Positions 25,837 through 34,128 of a stretch of DNA of 64,000 bases are shown here, in pieces (position 1 is the stretch's first letter; the number at the start of each line of letters is the position of its first letter). The position numbers and the translations under genes were made by a program. This DNA is from UBA4923 sp964486135 (GTDB lineage Bacteria > Bacillota > Clostridia > Saccharofermentanales > DTU023), in assembly GCA_964486135.1 (NCBI GenBank), contig CAZAKT010000002.1:1-64000 (forward strand), written 5' to 3'. The notes under the pieces were generated by a model, which was given only the letters and a program-made list of their open reading frames with translations, did no database searches and had not been told where the DNA came from.

Positions 25837-27630
25837 ATGGAAGCTTTTTCTGAAAGACTGTCATTCGCCTATCCGGCCGATGAGCGCCAGCTCCTTGCCT
25901 TTGTCAGGTCAAGCTTGGAAGGTCCGGAAAGGCGGCCCCTCCTTCTGACGGGGGCCATAGGTTCGGGAAAATCTACCTTTGTCCAGCACCTGATTGATGA
26001 CCTGGGGGCCGTACCGGCCGGCTATATGACCATCCGCCATATCGATGCCGATGAGAGACGCCAGTGTTTCACACATGTGCCCGCCGGCAATCAGCGGGGG
26101 ACCGGCTTCCTGACGGTCAGACACCATGAGGGCGACAGCTTCCCTGAGGGAAGCTGTTTTCTTATGGCGGACGGTCAAGGCCGCCATTTCGACCTGGACC
26201 GCTTCGACCGGTCGGTATCCCCCCTGATCGACCGGCCGGGGACCCTGCTGGTCCTGGATGAGCTGGGGGGCGACGAGCTCCTGCTGGACAACTTCTACCG
26301 GAAAATCCTCGATTTGCTGGGAGATAGGTCAAGATCAATCATCGTGGTATGGAAGAACGATGTCTCCTTTGAAAGGTCGGTCGGCCGTTCATCCCTGGCA
26401 GAAGAGGAAAAGGACTTGATCAGGGAACGCCGGCAATCCATCGTGTCGCATCCCGGCCTGGTCCAGGTCGAACTCTTGAACGGAGGCCAATCCCTGGCGC
26501 ACGAGAGGCGGACCCGGTGGGGGAGCGCCGCCGCTCCGGCTCCCCTCCCGGTCCAGGGAGTTTCGGCCTCTGCACAGGAAGAAAGGGGTCTGGCCCCGCA
26601 AAAGGCTGAAGGCCGGCCCAGGCGCATGTCGCTCCGCTTCGCCATCCTCTTTATCCTGCTCCTGGCAATCATCACGGTCTCCTTCGCGGTCGGTTGGTAT
26701 GGCATCAGTCCCGCGACCATCCTTCGATTTTTCTGGAGCCAGCTCTTCCGGACGGGTGAAAGCTTCGCGACCGAAATCCATACCGTCCTGATCAATGTCC
26801 GCCTGCCCCGCATCGTCCTTGGCCTCCTGGTCGGGGCCGGGCTTTCCGTCGCGGGACACAGCTTCCAGGGTGTATTCCAAAACCCCATGGCCTCTCCCGA
26901 TGTCCTGGGAGCCTCATCGGGCGCTGGATTTGGCGCCGCCCTGGCCATCCTCTGGGGGCTTCCCTCCACGGGAATAACCTTGTTTTCCTTCTTCTTCGGC
27001 CTGCTCTCCATCGTCCTGGTCCTCTTTCTGACCTCCCTGGTCAGGGCGCAAAGGGTCCTGGCCCTGATTTTGACAGGGATCGTGGTCGGCTCACTCTTCT
27101 CAGCCGGTCTTTCATTCATCAAGCTGGTGGCGGACCCCCATGACCAACTGCCCGCCATCACCTACTGGCTCATGGGCTCCCTTAATTCATCCCAGGTGAA
27201 ACAACTCTCCTTTGCCGGACCCCTGATCCTGGGTGGCCTCCTGCTCATTCTTCTCCTTCGCTGGCAACTCAATGTCCTTATGGCCGGTGAGGAGGCTGCC
27301 CAGGCCATGGGGGTAAGGACTCGGCTTCTTCGGATCATCCTGATCCTGGCGGCCACCCTGGTGACGGCAACCGCCGTCTCTGTCAGCGGGGTGATCGGCT
27401 GGGTAGGCCTGGTCGTCCCCCACATCGCCCGTATGATCACAGGGGCCGACAACCGCTATTCCCTGCCGGCCTCCGCCCTCATCGGTGCCGGCTTTTTGAT
27501 CTTTGTCGATGATATCGCCCGGCGGGCGACGACGAGCGGGATCCCGCTCGGTATCCTGACCGCTTTTATCGGCGCGCCCTTTTTCATCTACCTGATCCTC
27601 CACCAGGGACGGAAGGAAGGGGCCATCTGA
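25837..27630 (+). CDS. Fusion protein: P-loop NTPase (NTPase_1/THEP1-like) + FecCD-type ABC permease
   Basis: This 597-residue single reading frame holds two unrelated domains. Residues about 1-230 form a P-loop NTPase: Walker A LLLTGAIGSGKSTF, AGYMTIR, and Walker B LLVLDELGG followed by FYRKILDLLG, the layout of NTPase_1 (THEP1). A hydrophilic linker follows. From about residue 264 comes a BtuC/FecCD permease with about nine spans, including GVIGWVGLVVPHIARMITG and GIPLGILTAFIGAPFF. An in-frame ATG at 26626 opens the permease part, but it has no good ribosome site, so I favour a true fusion. The next ATPase gene overlaps by 1 nt. The substrate is likely a metal oxyanion, a chelate or a corrinoid; xdhC next door would fit molybdate or tungstate. 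Confidence 0.85.
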   Translation: MEAFSERLSFAYPADERQLLAFVRSSLEGPERRPLLLTGAIGSGKSTFVQHLIDDLGAVPAGYMTIRHIDADERRQCFTHVPAGNQRGTGFLTVRHHEGDSFPEGSCFLMADGQGRHFDLDRFDRSVSPLIDRPGTLLVLDELGGDELLLDNFYRKILDLLGDRSRSIIVVWKNDVSFERSVGRSSLAEEEKDLIRERRQSIVSHPGLVQVELLNGGQSLAHERRTRWGSAAAPAPLPVQGVSASAQEERGLAPQKAEGRPRRMSLRFAILFILLLAIITVSFAVGWYGISPATILRFFWSQLFRTGESFATEIHTVLINVRLPRIVLGLLVGAGLSVAGHSFQGVFQNPMASPDVLGASSGAGFGAALAILWGLPSTGITLFSFFFGLLSIVLVLFLTSLVRAQRVLALILTGIVVGSLFSAGLSFIKLVADPHDQLPAITYWLMGSLNSSQVKQLSFAGPLILGGLLLILLLRWQLNVLMAGEEAAQAMGVRTRLLRIILILAATLVTATAVSVSGVIGWVGLVVPHIARMITGADNRYSLPASALIGAGFLIFVDDIARRATTSGIPLGILTAFIGAPFFIYLILHQGRKEGAI

Positions 27631-28448
27631 TGGACAGGCGACCGGTAATGACGAAGGGAATCGAGGTGGAGGGCCTTTCCTTCCGCTACAGGGCCGAGCC
27701 CGTCCTGACCGATCTGTCCTTCCAGGCTGGGGGCGGTCGGGCCATCGGGGTGCTGGGCGCCAACGGGGCCGGCAAGTCGACCCTCTTCAAACTGATCCTG
27801 GGCATCCTCCCCCTCCAGGAGGGGGGGATCCGGGTCAACGGTAATCCCCTTACCGAACTTTCAGTCAAGAAAAGGGCCCTGGAAATGGCCTATATCCCAC
27901 AGACGGAAACCGGCAGTTTCTCTTTTTCCGTCGAGGAGGTTGTCCTAATGGGAACGACAGCCAGCTTCGGTATGTTCTCGCAACCGGGAAGAAAAGAGAG
28001 GGAGAGGGTGGAAAAGGCCTTGGCCCTGATGAAGATCGAGTCTTTCAGGGACAGGCGCTATGACCAGCTTTCCGGCGGCGAGCAGCAGCTGGTCCTGATA
28101 GCCCGGGCAGTCGCCCAGGACGCCCCCATCCTGATCATGGATGAGCCCTGTGGCAGCCTGGACTACGGCAATCAGATCCGGGTCCTGGAGCAGATCCGCA
28201 GCCTGGCCGACCAGGGCTACCTGGTCCTCTTCTCGACCCATAACCCCCAACAGGTCTTCCTCTACGCGGACGACGTGCTTCTTATCAGCGGCCACACGGC
28301 CTACGCCTACGGCCCGCCCCACGAAGTTCTTTCCGAGTCCCTGCTCACCCATGTCTATGGTATCCCCATCCGATTGGAGGAAAGTGCCCGGACAGGTGAT
28401 GTCACTGTCCTGCCCGATTTCATTAAAATCCGGCAAAATCGTAAATAG
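27630..28448 (+). CDS. FecE/BtuD-type ABC transporter ATP-binding protein
   Basis: This 272-residue ABC ATPase has Walker A GANGAGKSTL, Q-loop AYIPQTETGSFSF, signature LSGGEQQLVLIARA, Walker B ILIMDEPCGSLDYG and switch STHNPQQ. It belongs to the class that energises vitamin B12, siderophore and molybdate importers with FecCD permeases. The ATG overlaps the last base of the permease stop (TGATG). The binding-protein gene follows 9 nt later, giving the order permease-ATPase-binding protein. Confidence 0.93.
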   Translation: MDRRPVMTKGIEVEGLSFRYRAEPVLTDLSFQAGGGRAIGVLGANGAGKSTLFKLILGILPLQEGGIRVNGNPLTELSVKKRALEMAYIPQTETGSFSFSVEEVVLMGTTASFGMFSQPGRKERERVEKALALMKIESFRDRRYDQLSGGEQQLVLIARAVAQDAPILIMDEPCGSLDYGNQIRVLEQIRSLADQGYLVLFSTHNPQQVFLYADDVLLISGHTAYAYGPPHEVLSESLLTHVYGIPIRLEESARTGDVTVLPDFIKIRQNRK

Positions 28449-28457
28449 GAGAAATTT

Positions 28458-29570
28458 ATGAAAGCCAAATCGAAGAAAGCAATCACCCTCATCCTGTCGC
28501 TGATCCTCCTCCTGACAGCCCTCACAGCCTGTAGTCCTGAGACACCCGCTCCTCAGCCGGGAGAGACGGGGGAACCCACCGAGTCAGAAGAGGAGACGAG
28601 CGCAATTTTCCAGGATTCGGTCGGCCGGGAGGTCGAACTCCCCCTGCCCCTGACCCGGATAGCGCCCTCAGGCACCCTGGCGGACATTGTCCTTTACACG
28701 GCCTGTCCCGATCTCCTCTGTGGGATTTCCATCCCCTTCACGGAGACTCAACTTAAGCTGATCGACCCGAAATATGACGAATTACCCGTTATGGGCAAGT
28801 TCTACGGCAAGGGCCCGGACTTCAACCTGGAGACAGTACTTGCGGCCCAAACACAGGTGATCGTGGATATCGGGGAGCCCAAGGACTCGATTGAGGATGA
28901 TCTGGATGAGCTCATGGACCAGATCAAGGTCCCCACCGTCTTCATCGAGGCCCTTTTTGATGATATGCCGGGGACCTACCGGACCATCGGCCGCCTGATC
29001 GGGGATCAGTCGCGTACGGATCTGCTTGCCGAATACTGTGAGGAGACCCTGGCCCTGGTCCGCAAGGCCGGTGAGGAAATCCCGGAGGAGGATAGGGTCC
29101 GTGTCTACTGGGCCATGGGCGAGCTGGGGCTCAATACCAACGCGGTTGGATCCTTCCACAGTGAACTGCTCGACTACATCCCCGTCGTCAATGTCGCGGA
29201 AGTTGAAGTCGCCAACCGGGGAGGGGGGAGCGAGGTATCCATGGAGCAGATCATCCTTTGGGATCCCGACTACATCCTCATTGATACCCTGGCCCTGGCC
29301 GGGGAGATTCTGGATGACCCCGCCTGGCAGTCATTGCCGGCCATAAAAGAGGGGCGCTATCAGGTGGTTCCCACCCAGCCCTATGGTTTTCTGGCCAACC
29401 CGCCCTCGATCAACCGTTATCTGGGGATGCGCTGGCTGGGGACTTTGCTCTATCCGGAGATCTACACGGCTGAAACAGAGGACGAGGTCAGGGACTTCTT
29501 CTCACTTTTCTACAGGATTGAACTGGATGACAGCCAGCTTGAGGCCATCCTCGACGGCACATTCAATTAA
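28458..29570 (+). CDS. Periplasmic-binding-type lipoprotein for the FecCD importer
   Basis: This 370-residue lipoprotein has a signal peptide with lipobox LTAC, an acidic/proline tether, and then a class III (Peripla_BP_2) binding fold. DSVGREVELPLPLTRIAPSG is the usual first strand, and GYLANPP-like text (YGFLANPPSINRYLGMRWLG) lies near the end. The latter stretch resembles binding proteins of clostridial FecCD systems, including MolA-like ones, but the ligand cannot be read from it. A GGAG ribosome site precedes the ATG by 8 nt. A strong hairpin follows the stop. Confidence 0.88.
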   Translation: MKAKSKKAITLILSLILLLTALTACSPETPAPQPGETGEPTESEEETSAIFQDSVGREVELPLPLTRIAPSGTLADIVLYTACPDLLCGISIPFTETQLKLIDPKYDELPVMGKFYGKGPDFNLETVLAAQTQVIVDIGEPKDSIEDDLDELMDQIKVPTVFIEALFDDMPGTYRTIGRLIGDQSRTDLLAEYCEETLALVRKAGEEIPEEDRVRVYWAMGELGLNTNAVGSFHSELLDYIPVVNVAEVEVANRGGGSEVSMEQIILWDPDYILIDTLALAGEILDDPAWQSLPAIKEGRYQVVPTQPYGFLANPPSINRYLGMRWLGTLLYPEIYTAETEDEVRDFFSLFYRIELDDSQLEAILDGTFN

Positions 29571-29604
29571 TCAGGGGGGAACTCCTGCCCTTGTTTCCCT
29601 TCCT

Positions 29605-29631
29605 GAAGCCGCCGGCCCAGCCGGCGGCTTC
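29605..29631 (+). terminator. Strong hairpin after the FecCD binding-protein gene
   Basis: Twelve-base perfect arms GAAGCCGCCGGC and GCCGGCGGCTTC surround a 3-nt centre. No U-tract follows, so it may be a rho-assisted terminator or a 3' mRNA stabiliser rather than a canonical intrinsic terminator. Confidence 0.5.
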
Positions 29632-29694
29632 CCCCTGTGCCCATCCCTGTGTTAGGCTGACGCCATAGGAATAAGCCAGGAGGGAGGTGGCCCT

Positions 29695-30438
29695 ATGATC
29701 CGGATCGGTTTGACCTGTTCCTTTCTTGAACCGCAGGGAGAACAGGGCAAGGGGAGCTTCCAGAACCGTCTCAACCAGGCCTACGTCGACGCTGTGCTGC
29801 GGGCGGGGGCCGCGCCCTTCCTTATCCCCTTCAGTGGAGATCCGGCCGCGACCGATTGTCTCCTTGAAGTATGCTCAGGCTTGATCCTGACGGGGGGCGG
29901 GGATATCCATCCCCGGCATTACGGTGAGAGCTCTGAAAAAGGTCTGGGAGAAGTTTCGGAGGGCCGGGATCACTTCGAACTCAGTCTCTTCGAGAAGGCC
30001 ATAAGCCGGAGGATCCCTGTTTTTGGCATCTGCCGTGGCCTCCAGCTGATCAATGTCGCCTGGGGCGGGACCCTCTATCAGGACCTGGAAGGGCAGGGGG
30101 CCTTTGAACTGCAACATATGCAGGAGGAGGACCGGGAGGAGCCAACGCATAGGGTTCTCATCCAGGAAGGATCCTTCTTGCACAGGGCGCTGGGCGACCA
30201 GGCCTATGTCAATTCCCTGCATCATCAAGCCATCAAGGACTTGGCCCCCCGGCTGAAAGTCACTGCCAGAAGCCCCGATGGCCTGATTGAAGGGGTTGAA
30301 TCCCTGGAAGGTGAAAAGCCCCTCGTTTTCGCGGTCCAGTGGCATCCAGAGGAACTGGCAAAAAAAATGGCCAATATGGCCACCTTGTTTTCTCTTTTTG
30401 CAGATCTTTGTAAAGAAGGGGCTGGCGGGACCGACTAG
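29695..30438 (+). CDS. Class I glutamine amidotransferase-like hydrolase (peptidase C26, PuuD type)
   Basis: This 247-residue protein has the catalytic Cys in PVFGICRGLQLINVAWGGTL and the His/Glu pair in FAVQWHPEEL. SLHHQAIKDLAPRLKVTA and ILTGGGDIHPRHYGE are typical of the PuuD/YvdE group. The group hydrolyses gamma-glutamyl compounds such as gamma-glutamyl-GABA; the substrate here is not known. GGAGG lies close before the ATG, and a weak TGTTAGGCT -10 (29650-29658) is upstream. It overlaps the convergent zinc-ribbon gene by 4 nt. Confidence 0.88.
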   Translation: MIRIGLTCSFLEPQGEQGKGSFQNRLNQAYVDAVLRAGAAPFLIPFSGDPAATDCLLEVCSGLILTGGGDIHPRHYGESSEKGLGEVSEGRDHFELSLFEKAISRRIPVFGICRGLQLINVAWGGTLYQDLEGQGAFELQHMQEEDREEPTHRVLIQEGSFLHRALGDQAYVNSLHHQAIKDLAPRLKVTARSPDGLIEGVESLEGEKPLVFAVQWHPEELAKKMANMATLFSLFADLCKEGAGGTD

Positions 30439-30665
30439 GCCTGGTTGTCAGGGACACCGGCCGGCGGAGGTACAAAGGGCAGGGACCAGTCCAGTTCCTG
30501 GTTGCAGTAGACACAGCGTTTGATCGATTGGACAGGAACGTAGCTGATCAATTTATGGCAACGCGGGCAAAGATAGGCATCGGACGTGGACTCGTGGACA
30601 GAGTTCTTTCTCAGCGCCCCATACTTCATTCTTCGACGTACAACTGTTGTTTTTATCAAGTTCAT
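30435..30665 (-). CDS. Small zinc-ribbon protein, function unknown
   Basis: This 76-residue protein has a basic N-terminus (MNLIKTTVVRRRMKYGALRK) followed by two CxxC knuckles, CPRC and CVYC, 20 residues apart, consistent with a single zinc ribbon. It ends in a proline-rich tail. The support is strong for its size: TGC-TATAAT lies 20 nt upstream and GGGAGGT sits 9-10 nt before the ATG. The family is not recognised. Confidence 0.7.
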   Translation of the reverse strand: MNLIKTTVVRRRMKYGALRKNSVHESTSDAYLCPRCHKLISYVPVQSIKRCVYCNQELDWSLPFVPPPAGVPDNQA

Positions 30666-30685
30666 TGACTATTGACCTCCCTGAC

Positions 30686-30694
30686 ATTATAGCA
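30686..30694 (-). promoter_or_regulatory. Extended -10 promoter of the zinc-ribbon gene
   Basis: TGC-TATAAT on the minus strand is a perfect consensus extended -10. No good -35 is seen 16-18 nt upstream. It would give a transcript with a very short leader. Confidence 0.65.
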
Positions 30695-30774
30695 TAGGCG
30701 GTCTTGGCCAGCTTTCAGCCGACCCTTGTGGCCGGGCGGAAGTGCCTGCCATAGCAGTCTTTTAAAAGCCGGGG

Positions 30775-32133
30775 TCAGATATTGAGCAGGGAGACGGCGA
30801 TGCCAAAGTAGACGATCAGGGCGACCGCGTCCACCACGGTTGTAATCAGGGGGGCGGCCATGATGGCCGGGTCTATCTTAAGCTTCTTGGCGATCAGGGG
30901 CAGGATACCCCCGATGATGGCAGCCATGAAGACCGTCGCCAGCATGGCCAGGGCCAGGATCAGGGCGGTGATGGGATCCTTGTAGAGGAGGTAGACGCGG
31001 AGGAAGTTGAAGACGCTCAAGACGGCACCTATGAGGAGGCTGGTTGCCGACTCTTTCAGGATGACCCGGAAAATATCATTGAATCTGACTTCACCCAGGG
31101 TCATGCCCCGGATCATGAGGGTGCTTGACTGGGCTCCGACATTTCCCCCCGTATCGGTGAGCATAGGGATAAAGGATACCAGGAGGGGGAAGGCCAGGAA
31201 GGCAGCCTCATTTTTTTGCAGGATGATGCCGTTGATTGTCCCCGAAACCATGAGGATGAAGAGCCAGGTGATCCGGTGGAGGCCGTGCTTCCAGAAACTG
31301 GTCTTAAGGTAGGGTCTCTCCGAGGGAAGGATCAGGGCCATACGCTCAAAGTCCTCAGTCGTCTCATCCCGCATGACATCAACCGCGTCATCGATGGTGA
31401 CGATTCCAACCAGCCGGTTTTCCTGGTCGACGACCGGGATGGCGAGGAAATCGTACTTGTGGAAGAGTTGGACCGCTTCCTCCCGGTCCATGGTGGTCTG
31501 GACGCTTATGACCTCGGTCTCCATGATGTCGCCGATCCTGTCCTTGTCGTCAGCCAGCAGGATGGCCCTGACTGAGATGACACCCTCCAGAAAGCGTCGG
31601 TCATCCGTAACGTAACAGGTATAGATGGTCTCCCGATCCTCGCCGAAGGTCCTCAGATGCGTGATCGCCTGGGCGACCGTCATATCCTGTTTCAAGCGGG
31701 TATATTCGGCAGTCATGATACTGCCGGCTGAATCCTCCGGGTACTGGAGGTAGCGATTGATGACCCGTCGTTTTTCGGGGTTGGTCAGGCGGAGGATATG
31801 GCTGACCAGGTTGGCAGGCATCTCCTCAAGGAAATCAACCGCGTCATCGACGAAAAGCTGGTCCAGCATGTGGGTCGTTTCCTCATCCGTAAAGGCCTCC
31901 GCGACCCGCCTTTGCGTTTCGGGCTCCAGGTGGGCGAAGACTTCCGCGCAGGTTTCCTTGGGCAACATGCGGAAGATAAAGGCCGTCTGGTCGAAGGGGA
32001 GGGTTTCCATAAAAAGGGCGACATCGACTTCGTTGTCAGCCCGAAGTTCGCTCACCAGGCCGGCATAGTTGCGCTCGTCCAATAAGCTGTTCAAATGATC
32101 GATATAGAGTTCTTCGTTCATTTTTTCGCTCAT
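30775..32133 (-). CDS. mgtE: Magnesium transporter MgtE
   Basis: This 452-residue protein has the full MgtE layout. An N-terminal helical superhelix domain comes first (DVALFMETLPFDQTAFIFRML, HMLDQLFVDDAVDFLEEMPA). Two CBS domains follow (about residues 130-250, with TCYVTDDRRFLEGVISVRAIL and FLAIPVVDQENRLVGIVT). Five membrane spans complete it, including LLVSFIPMLTDTGGNVGAQSSTL, the conserved pore region. It is a Mg2+-gated channel for magnesium entry. GGGAGG is 8 nt before the ATG. The terminator of ridA lies only 20-30 nt upstream, so its own promoter is not obvious. Confidence 0.96.
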   Translation of the reverse strand: MSEKMNEELYIDHLNSLLDERNYAGLVSELRADNEVDVALFMETLPFDQTAFIFRMLPKETCAEVFAHLEPETQRRVAEAFTDEETTHMLDQLFVDDAVDFLEEMPANLVSHILRLTNPEKRRVINRYLQYPEDSAGSIMTAEYTRLKQDMTVAQAITHLRTFGEDRETIYTCYVTDDRRFLEGVISVRAILLADDKDRIGDIMETEVISVQTTMDREEAVQLFHKYDFLAIPVVDQENRLVGIVTIDDAVDVMRDETTEDFERMALILPSERPYLKTSFWKHGLHRITWLFILMVSGTINGIILQKNEAAFLAFPLLVSFIPMLTDTGGNVGAQSSTLMIRGMTLGEVRFNDIFRVILKESATSLLIGAVLSVFNFLRVYLLYKDPITALILALAMLATVFMAAIIGGILPLIAKKLKIDPAIMAAPLITTVVDAVALIVYFGIAVSLLNI

Positions 32134-32153
32134 GAGCCCAACCTCCCTGTCCT

Positions 32154-32190
32154 AAAAAAAAGTCTGTCGCGGGCGGGCCGGCGACAGACT
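32154..32190 (-). terminator. Intrinsic terminator between ridA and mgtE
   Basis: On the minus strand AGTCTGTCGC (32190-32181) pairs with GCGACAGACT (32170-32161) around a 10-nt loop. It is followed by eight consecutive U residues or close to it (32161-32154). It terminates the ridA transcript just before the mgtE ribosome site. Confidence 0.85.
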
Positions 32191-32215
32191 TTCCTCTACA
32201 AGCTTGTCATCCGGC

Positions 32216-32596
32216 CTATACCATCTGCGCGATGCATTCTATCTCCACCTTGGCGCCGCCGGGTAACTCCTTTACCGCAAAGCAGGCACGGGCGGGGTAG
32301 GGACTTGGGAAATAGGCCCCGTATATTTTATTGACGCAATCAAAGTCAGCCATGTCGGTCAGGAGGACCGTGGTCTTCAGGACGGACTCTGGTCCGCAGC
32401 CCGCTTCCTTCAGGAGGGTGTCCAGATTGGCCAGGGCCAGCCTGGCTTGTTCCTCCACGCTGTCGGGCATGAGGCCGGTCCCGGCGTCGATCCCCAGCTG
32501 TCCGGAGACAAAGAGCAGGCCATTGGCGGCGACAGCGGGTGAGTAGGGGCCGACCGCCTTGGGGATACGATCGGACTGGATATCAATTTTCGTCAT
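32216..32596 (-). CDS. ridA: RidA/YjgF-family enamine/imine deaminase
   Basis: This 126-residue RidA-family protein contains the family signatures AVGPYSPAVAANGLLFVSGQLG, an internal LANLDTLLKEAG helix and YPARACFAVKELPGGAKVEIECIA with the active-site Arg. It hydrolyses reactive enamine/imine intermediates made by PLP enzymes such as threonine dehydratase. ATG 32596 is preferred over an upstream GTG because AGGTGG is 5 nt before it. It is followed by an intrinsic terminator. Confidence 0.95.
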   Translation of the reverse strand: MTKIDIQSDRIPKAVGPYSPAVAANGLLFVSGQLGIDAGTGLMPDSVEEQARLALANLDTLLKEAGCGPESVLKTTVLLTDMADFDCVNKIYGAYFPSPYPARACFAVKELPGGAKVEIECIAQMV

Positions 32597-32631
32597 AGCA
32601 ACCACCTAAATATAGATAAATACCACAATCA

Positions 32632-32640
32632 ATTTTACCA
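32632..32640 (-). promoter_or_regulatory. Extended -10 promoter of ridA
   Basis: TGG-TAAAAT on the minus strand ends 36 nt before the ridA ATG, inside the short gap after lpdA. It allows ridA to be transcribed independently of lpdA. Confidence 0.5.
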
Positions 32641-32654
32641 CAGGCCGAAGGCCC

Positions 32655-34016
32655 TCACCTTATCTGGAAGAGGGCTTCGCGGACGATCTCACAGACTGTG
32701 GGGTGGGGGAATACCGTTCGTTTCATCTCTTCCAGGCTCATGGCCTGCTCGATCATAATCCCGAAGGCCAGGATCATTTCCGAGGCGTAGGGGGTGAGCA
32801 GGTGGCAGCCCAGAAGTTGCTTTGTCTCCTTGTCAAGGAAAAGGCGGCAAAGGCCCGTCCCGCGTTCAGTCTCCGCCTGGTAACGTCCCGACCAGCCCAT
32901 GGGCAGCTCCAGCTCCAGGTAGGCCCGGCCTTCCTTATCCAGTTCCTCCCGGGTCTTGCCGACACTGGCGGCCTCGGGATCGGTGTAGATGACGGAGGGC
33001 ATAGCCCGGTTGGACATACGGTCAGGCAGCCCCAGGATGTGGTTGACCGCGACCTCGCCTTCCCTGCTGGCGGCATGGGCCAGCATGTAGCCGCCCGTGA
33101 CATCACCGATGGCATAAAGGCCGGGGCAGGTCGTCTCCATATGGTCATTGACAGGGATGGCCCCACGCTCCAGCTCCACTGGCAGGTTCTCAAGCCCATA
33201 GCCCTTGGTGACCGGCCTCCGACCGCAGGAAAGGAGTACGAGATCCCCCTTGGCCACCTCTTCCTCCCCCTCTTTCGTGAAGAAAACGGCGCCGCCGTCG
33301 ACCCGGGTCACGGTCGCGGAGAGGTGGAAAACCAGGCCGAGTTTTTCATAAACGGCCTGGAGCTTCTCGCCAATAAGGGGGTCAATGTTGCCCGCGATAT
33401 GATCCAGCATTTCAATGACGGTTACCTTGGATCCGACCGCCTGGAAATAACAGGCCATTTCCAGGCCGATAACCCCTCCGCCGATGACGATCAGGCTTTC
33501 GGGAATACTTTCCAGATCCAGGATTTCCCGGTTGGTGACCACGCTTTCCCCCAGGGATTCCCGGATTCCGGGAAGGGGGAGGATGACAGGTTCAGAACCG
33601 GTGGCCAGGATCAGCTTTTTGCCTTCATAAAGTTGGCCATCGGCCTCGACACAGAAGCTGTCCCCTTTTTTCGGCTGGATGACGGCCTGGGCCCCGATCA
33701 GTTCGACACCGGCTTCGGCCATCTGGTTCTTGACGCCGGCAACCAACCTTCTGACGACCTTCTTCTTGCGTTTGATAACGGCCGCCTGGTCGTAGGTCAC
33801 CGTCTCCGCCTTCACCCCGAAGGCCGCGCTGTCGACGGCGTGCCGGTAAAGTTTGGCTGAATTGAGCAGGGCCTTGGAGGGGATGCAACCCTCGTTCAGG
33901 CAAACACCACCCAGCTTGTCTTTTTCAAACAGGGCGACCGAGAGACCGGCCCTGCCGGCGCGCTCAGCGGCCACATAACCGCCCGGTCCGCCACCAATGA
34001 TGATGAGATCGTACAT
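32655..34016 (-). CDS. lpdA: Dihydrolipoyl dehydrogenase
   Basis: This 453-residue FAD-dependent pyridine nucleotide-disulfide oxidoreductase reoxidises dihydrolipoamide in 2-oxo acid or glycine cleavage complexes. Visible features are the FAD motif IIIGGGPGGYVAAERAG, the redox disulfide GGVCLNEGCIPSKALLNSAK, the NAD motif VIGGGVIGLEMACYF, the second FAD motif YAIGDVTGGYMLAHAAS, and the C-terminal catalytic His in FPHPTVCEIV. No lipoyl domain is fused and no complex subunits are adjacent. The lipoate ligase at 43151 could supply the cofactor for its partners elsewhere. AAGGAG lies 9 nt before the ATG. Confidence 0.95.
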   Translation of the reverse strand: MYDLIIIGGGPGGYVAAERAGRAGLSVALFEKDKLGGVCLNEGCIPSKALLNSAKLYRHAVDSAAFGVKAETVTYDQAAVIKRKKKVVRRLVAGVKNQMAEAGVELIGAQAVIQPKKGDSFCVEADGQLYEGKKLILATGSEPVILPLPGIRESLGESVVTNREILDLESIPESLIVIGGGVIGLEMACYFQAVGSKVTVIEMLDHIAGNIDPLIGEKLQAVYEKLGLVFHLSATVTRVDGGAVFFTKEGEEEVAKGDLVLLSCGRRPVTKGYGLENLPVELERGAIPVNDHMETTCPGLYAIGDVTGGYMLAHAASREGEVAVNHILGLPDRMSNRAMPSVIYTDPEAASVGKTREELDKEGRAYLELELPMGWSGRYQAETERGTGLCRLFLDKETKQLLGCHLLTPYASEMILAFGIMIEQAMSLEEMKRTVFPHPTVCEIVREALFQIR

Positions 34017-34057
34017 AGATTATTGCTCCTTCGCGTCAAGCTTTTTTGTCCTGAATT

Positions 34058-34066
34058 ACTATAGCA
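34058..34066 (-). promoter_or_regulatory. Extended -10 promoter of lpdA
   Basis: TGC-TATAGT on the minus strand lies 41 nt before the lpdA ATG. It begins 10 nt downstream of the U-tract of the preceding terminator. Confidence 0.5.
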
Positions 34067-34075
34067 GACAGGGAA

Positions 34076-34108
34076 TAAAAAAAGCCCGCCGTTTGGATAG
34101 CGGCGGGC
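34076..34108 (-). terminator. Intrinsic terminator of the second BMP-type transporter operon
   Basis: On the minus strand GCCCGCCG (34108-34101) pairs with CGGCGGGC (34091-34084) around a 9-nt loop. It is followed by a run of seven U residues. It lies 20 nt after the last permease stop. Confidence 0.9.
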
Positions 34109-34128
34109 GTCAAAGGGGCCGGGTAAGG

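Noticed and set aside
32134..32215. Magnesium riboswitch (M-box) before mgtE
   Set aside because: Only 82 nt are available and the structure is a simple terminator hairpin; the M-box needs about 160 nt with conserved loops.
32703..33860. 385-codon plus-strand frame opposite lpdA
   Set aside because: It is a shadow of the strongly supported dihydrolipoyl dehydrogenase frame.
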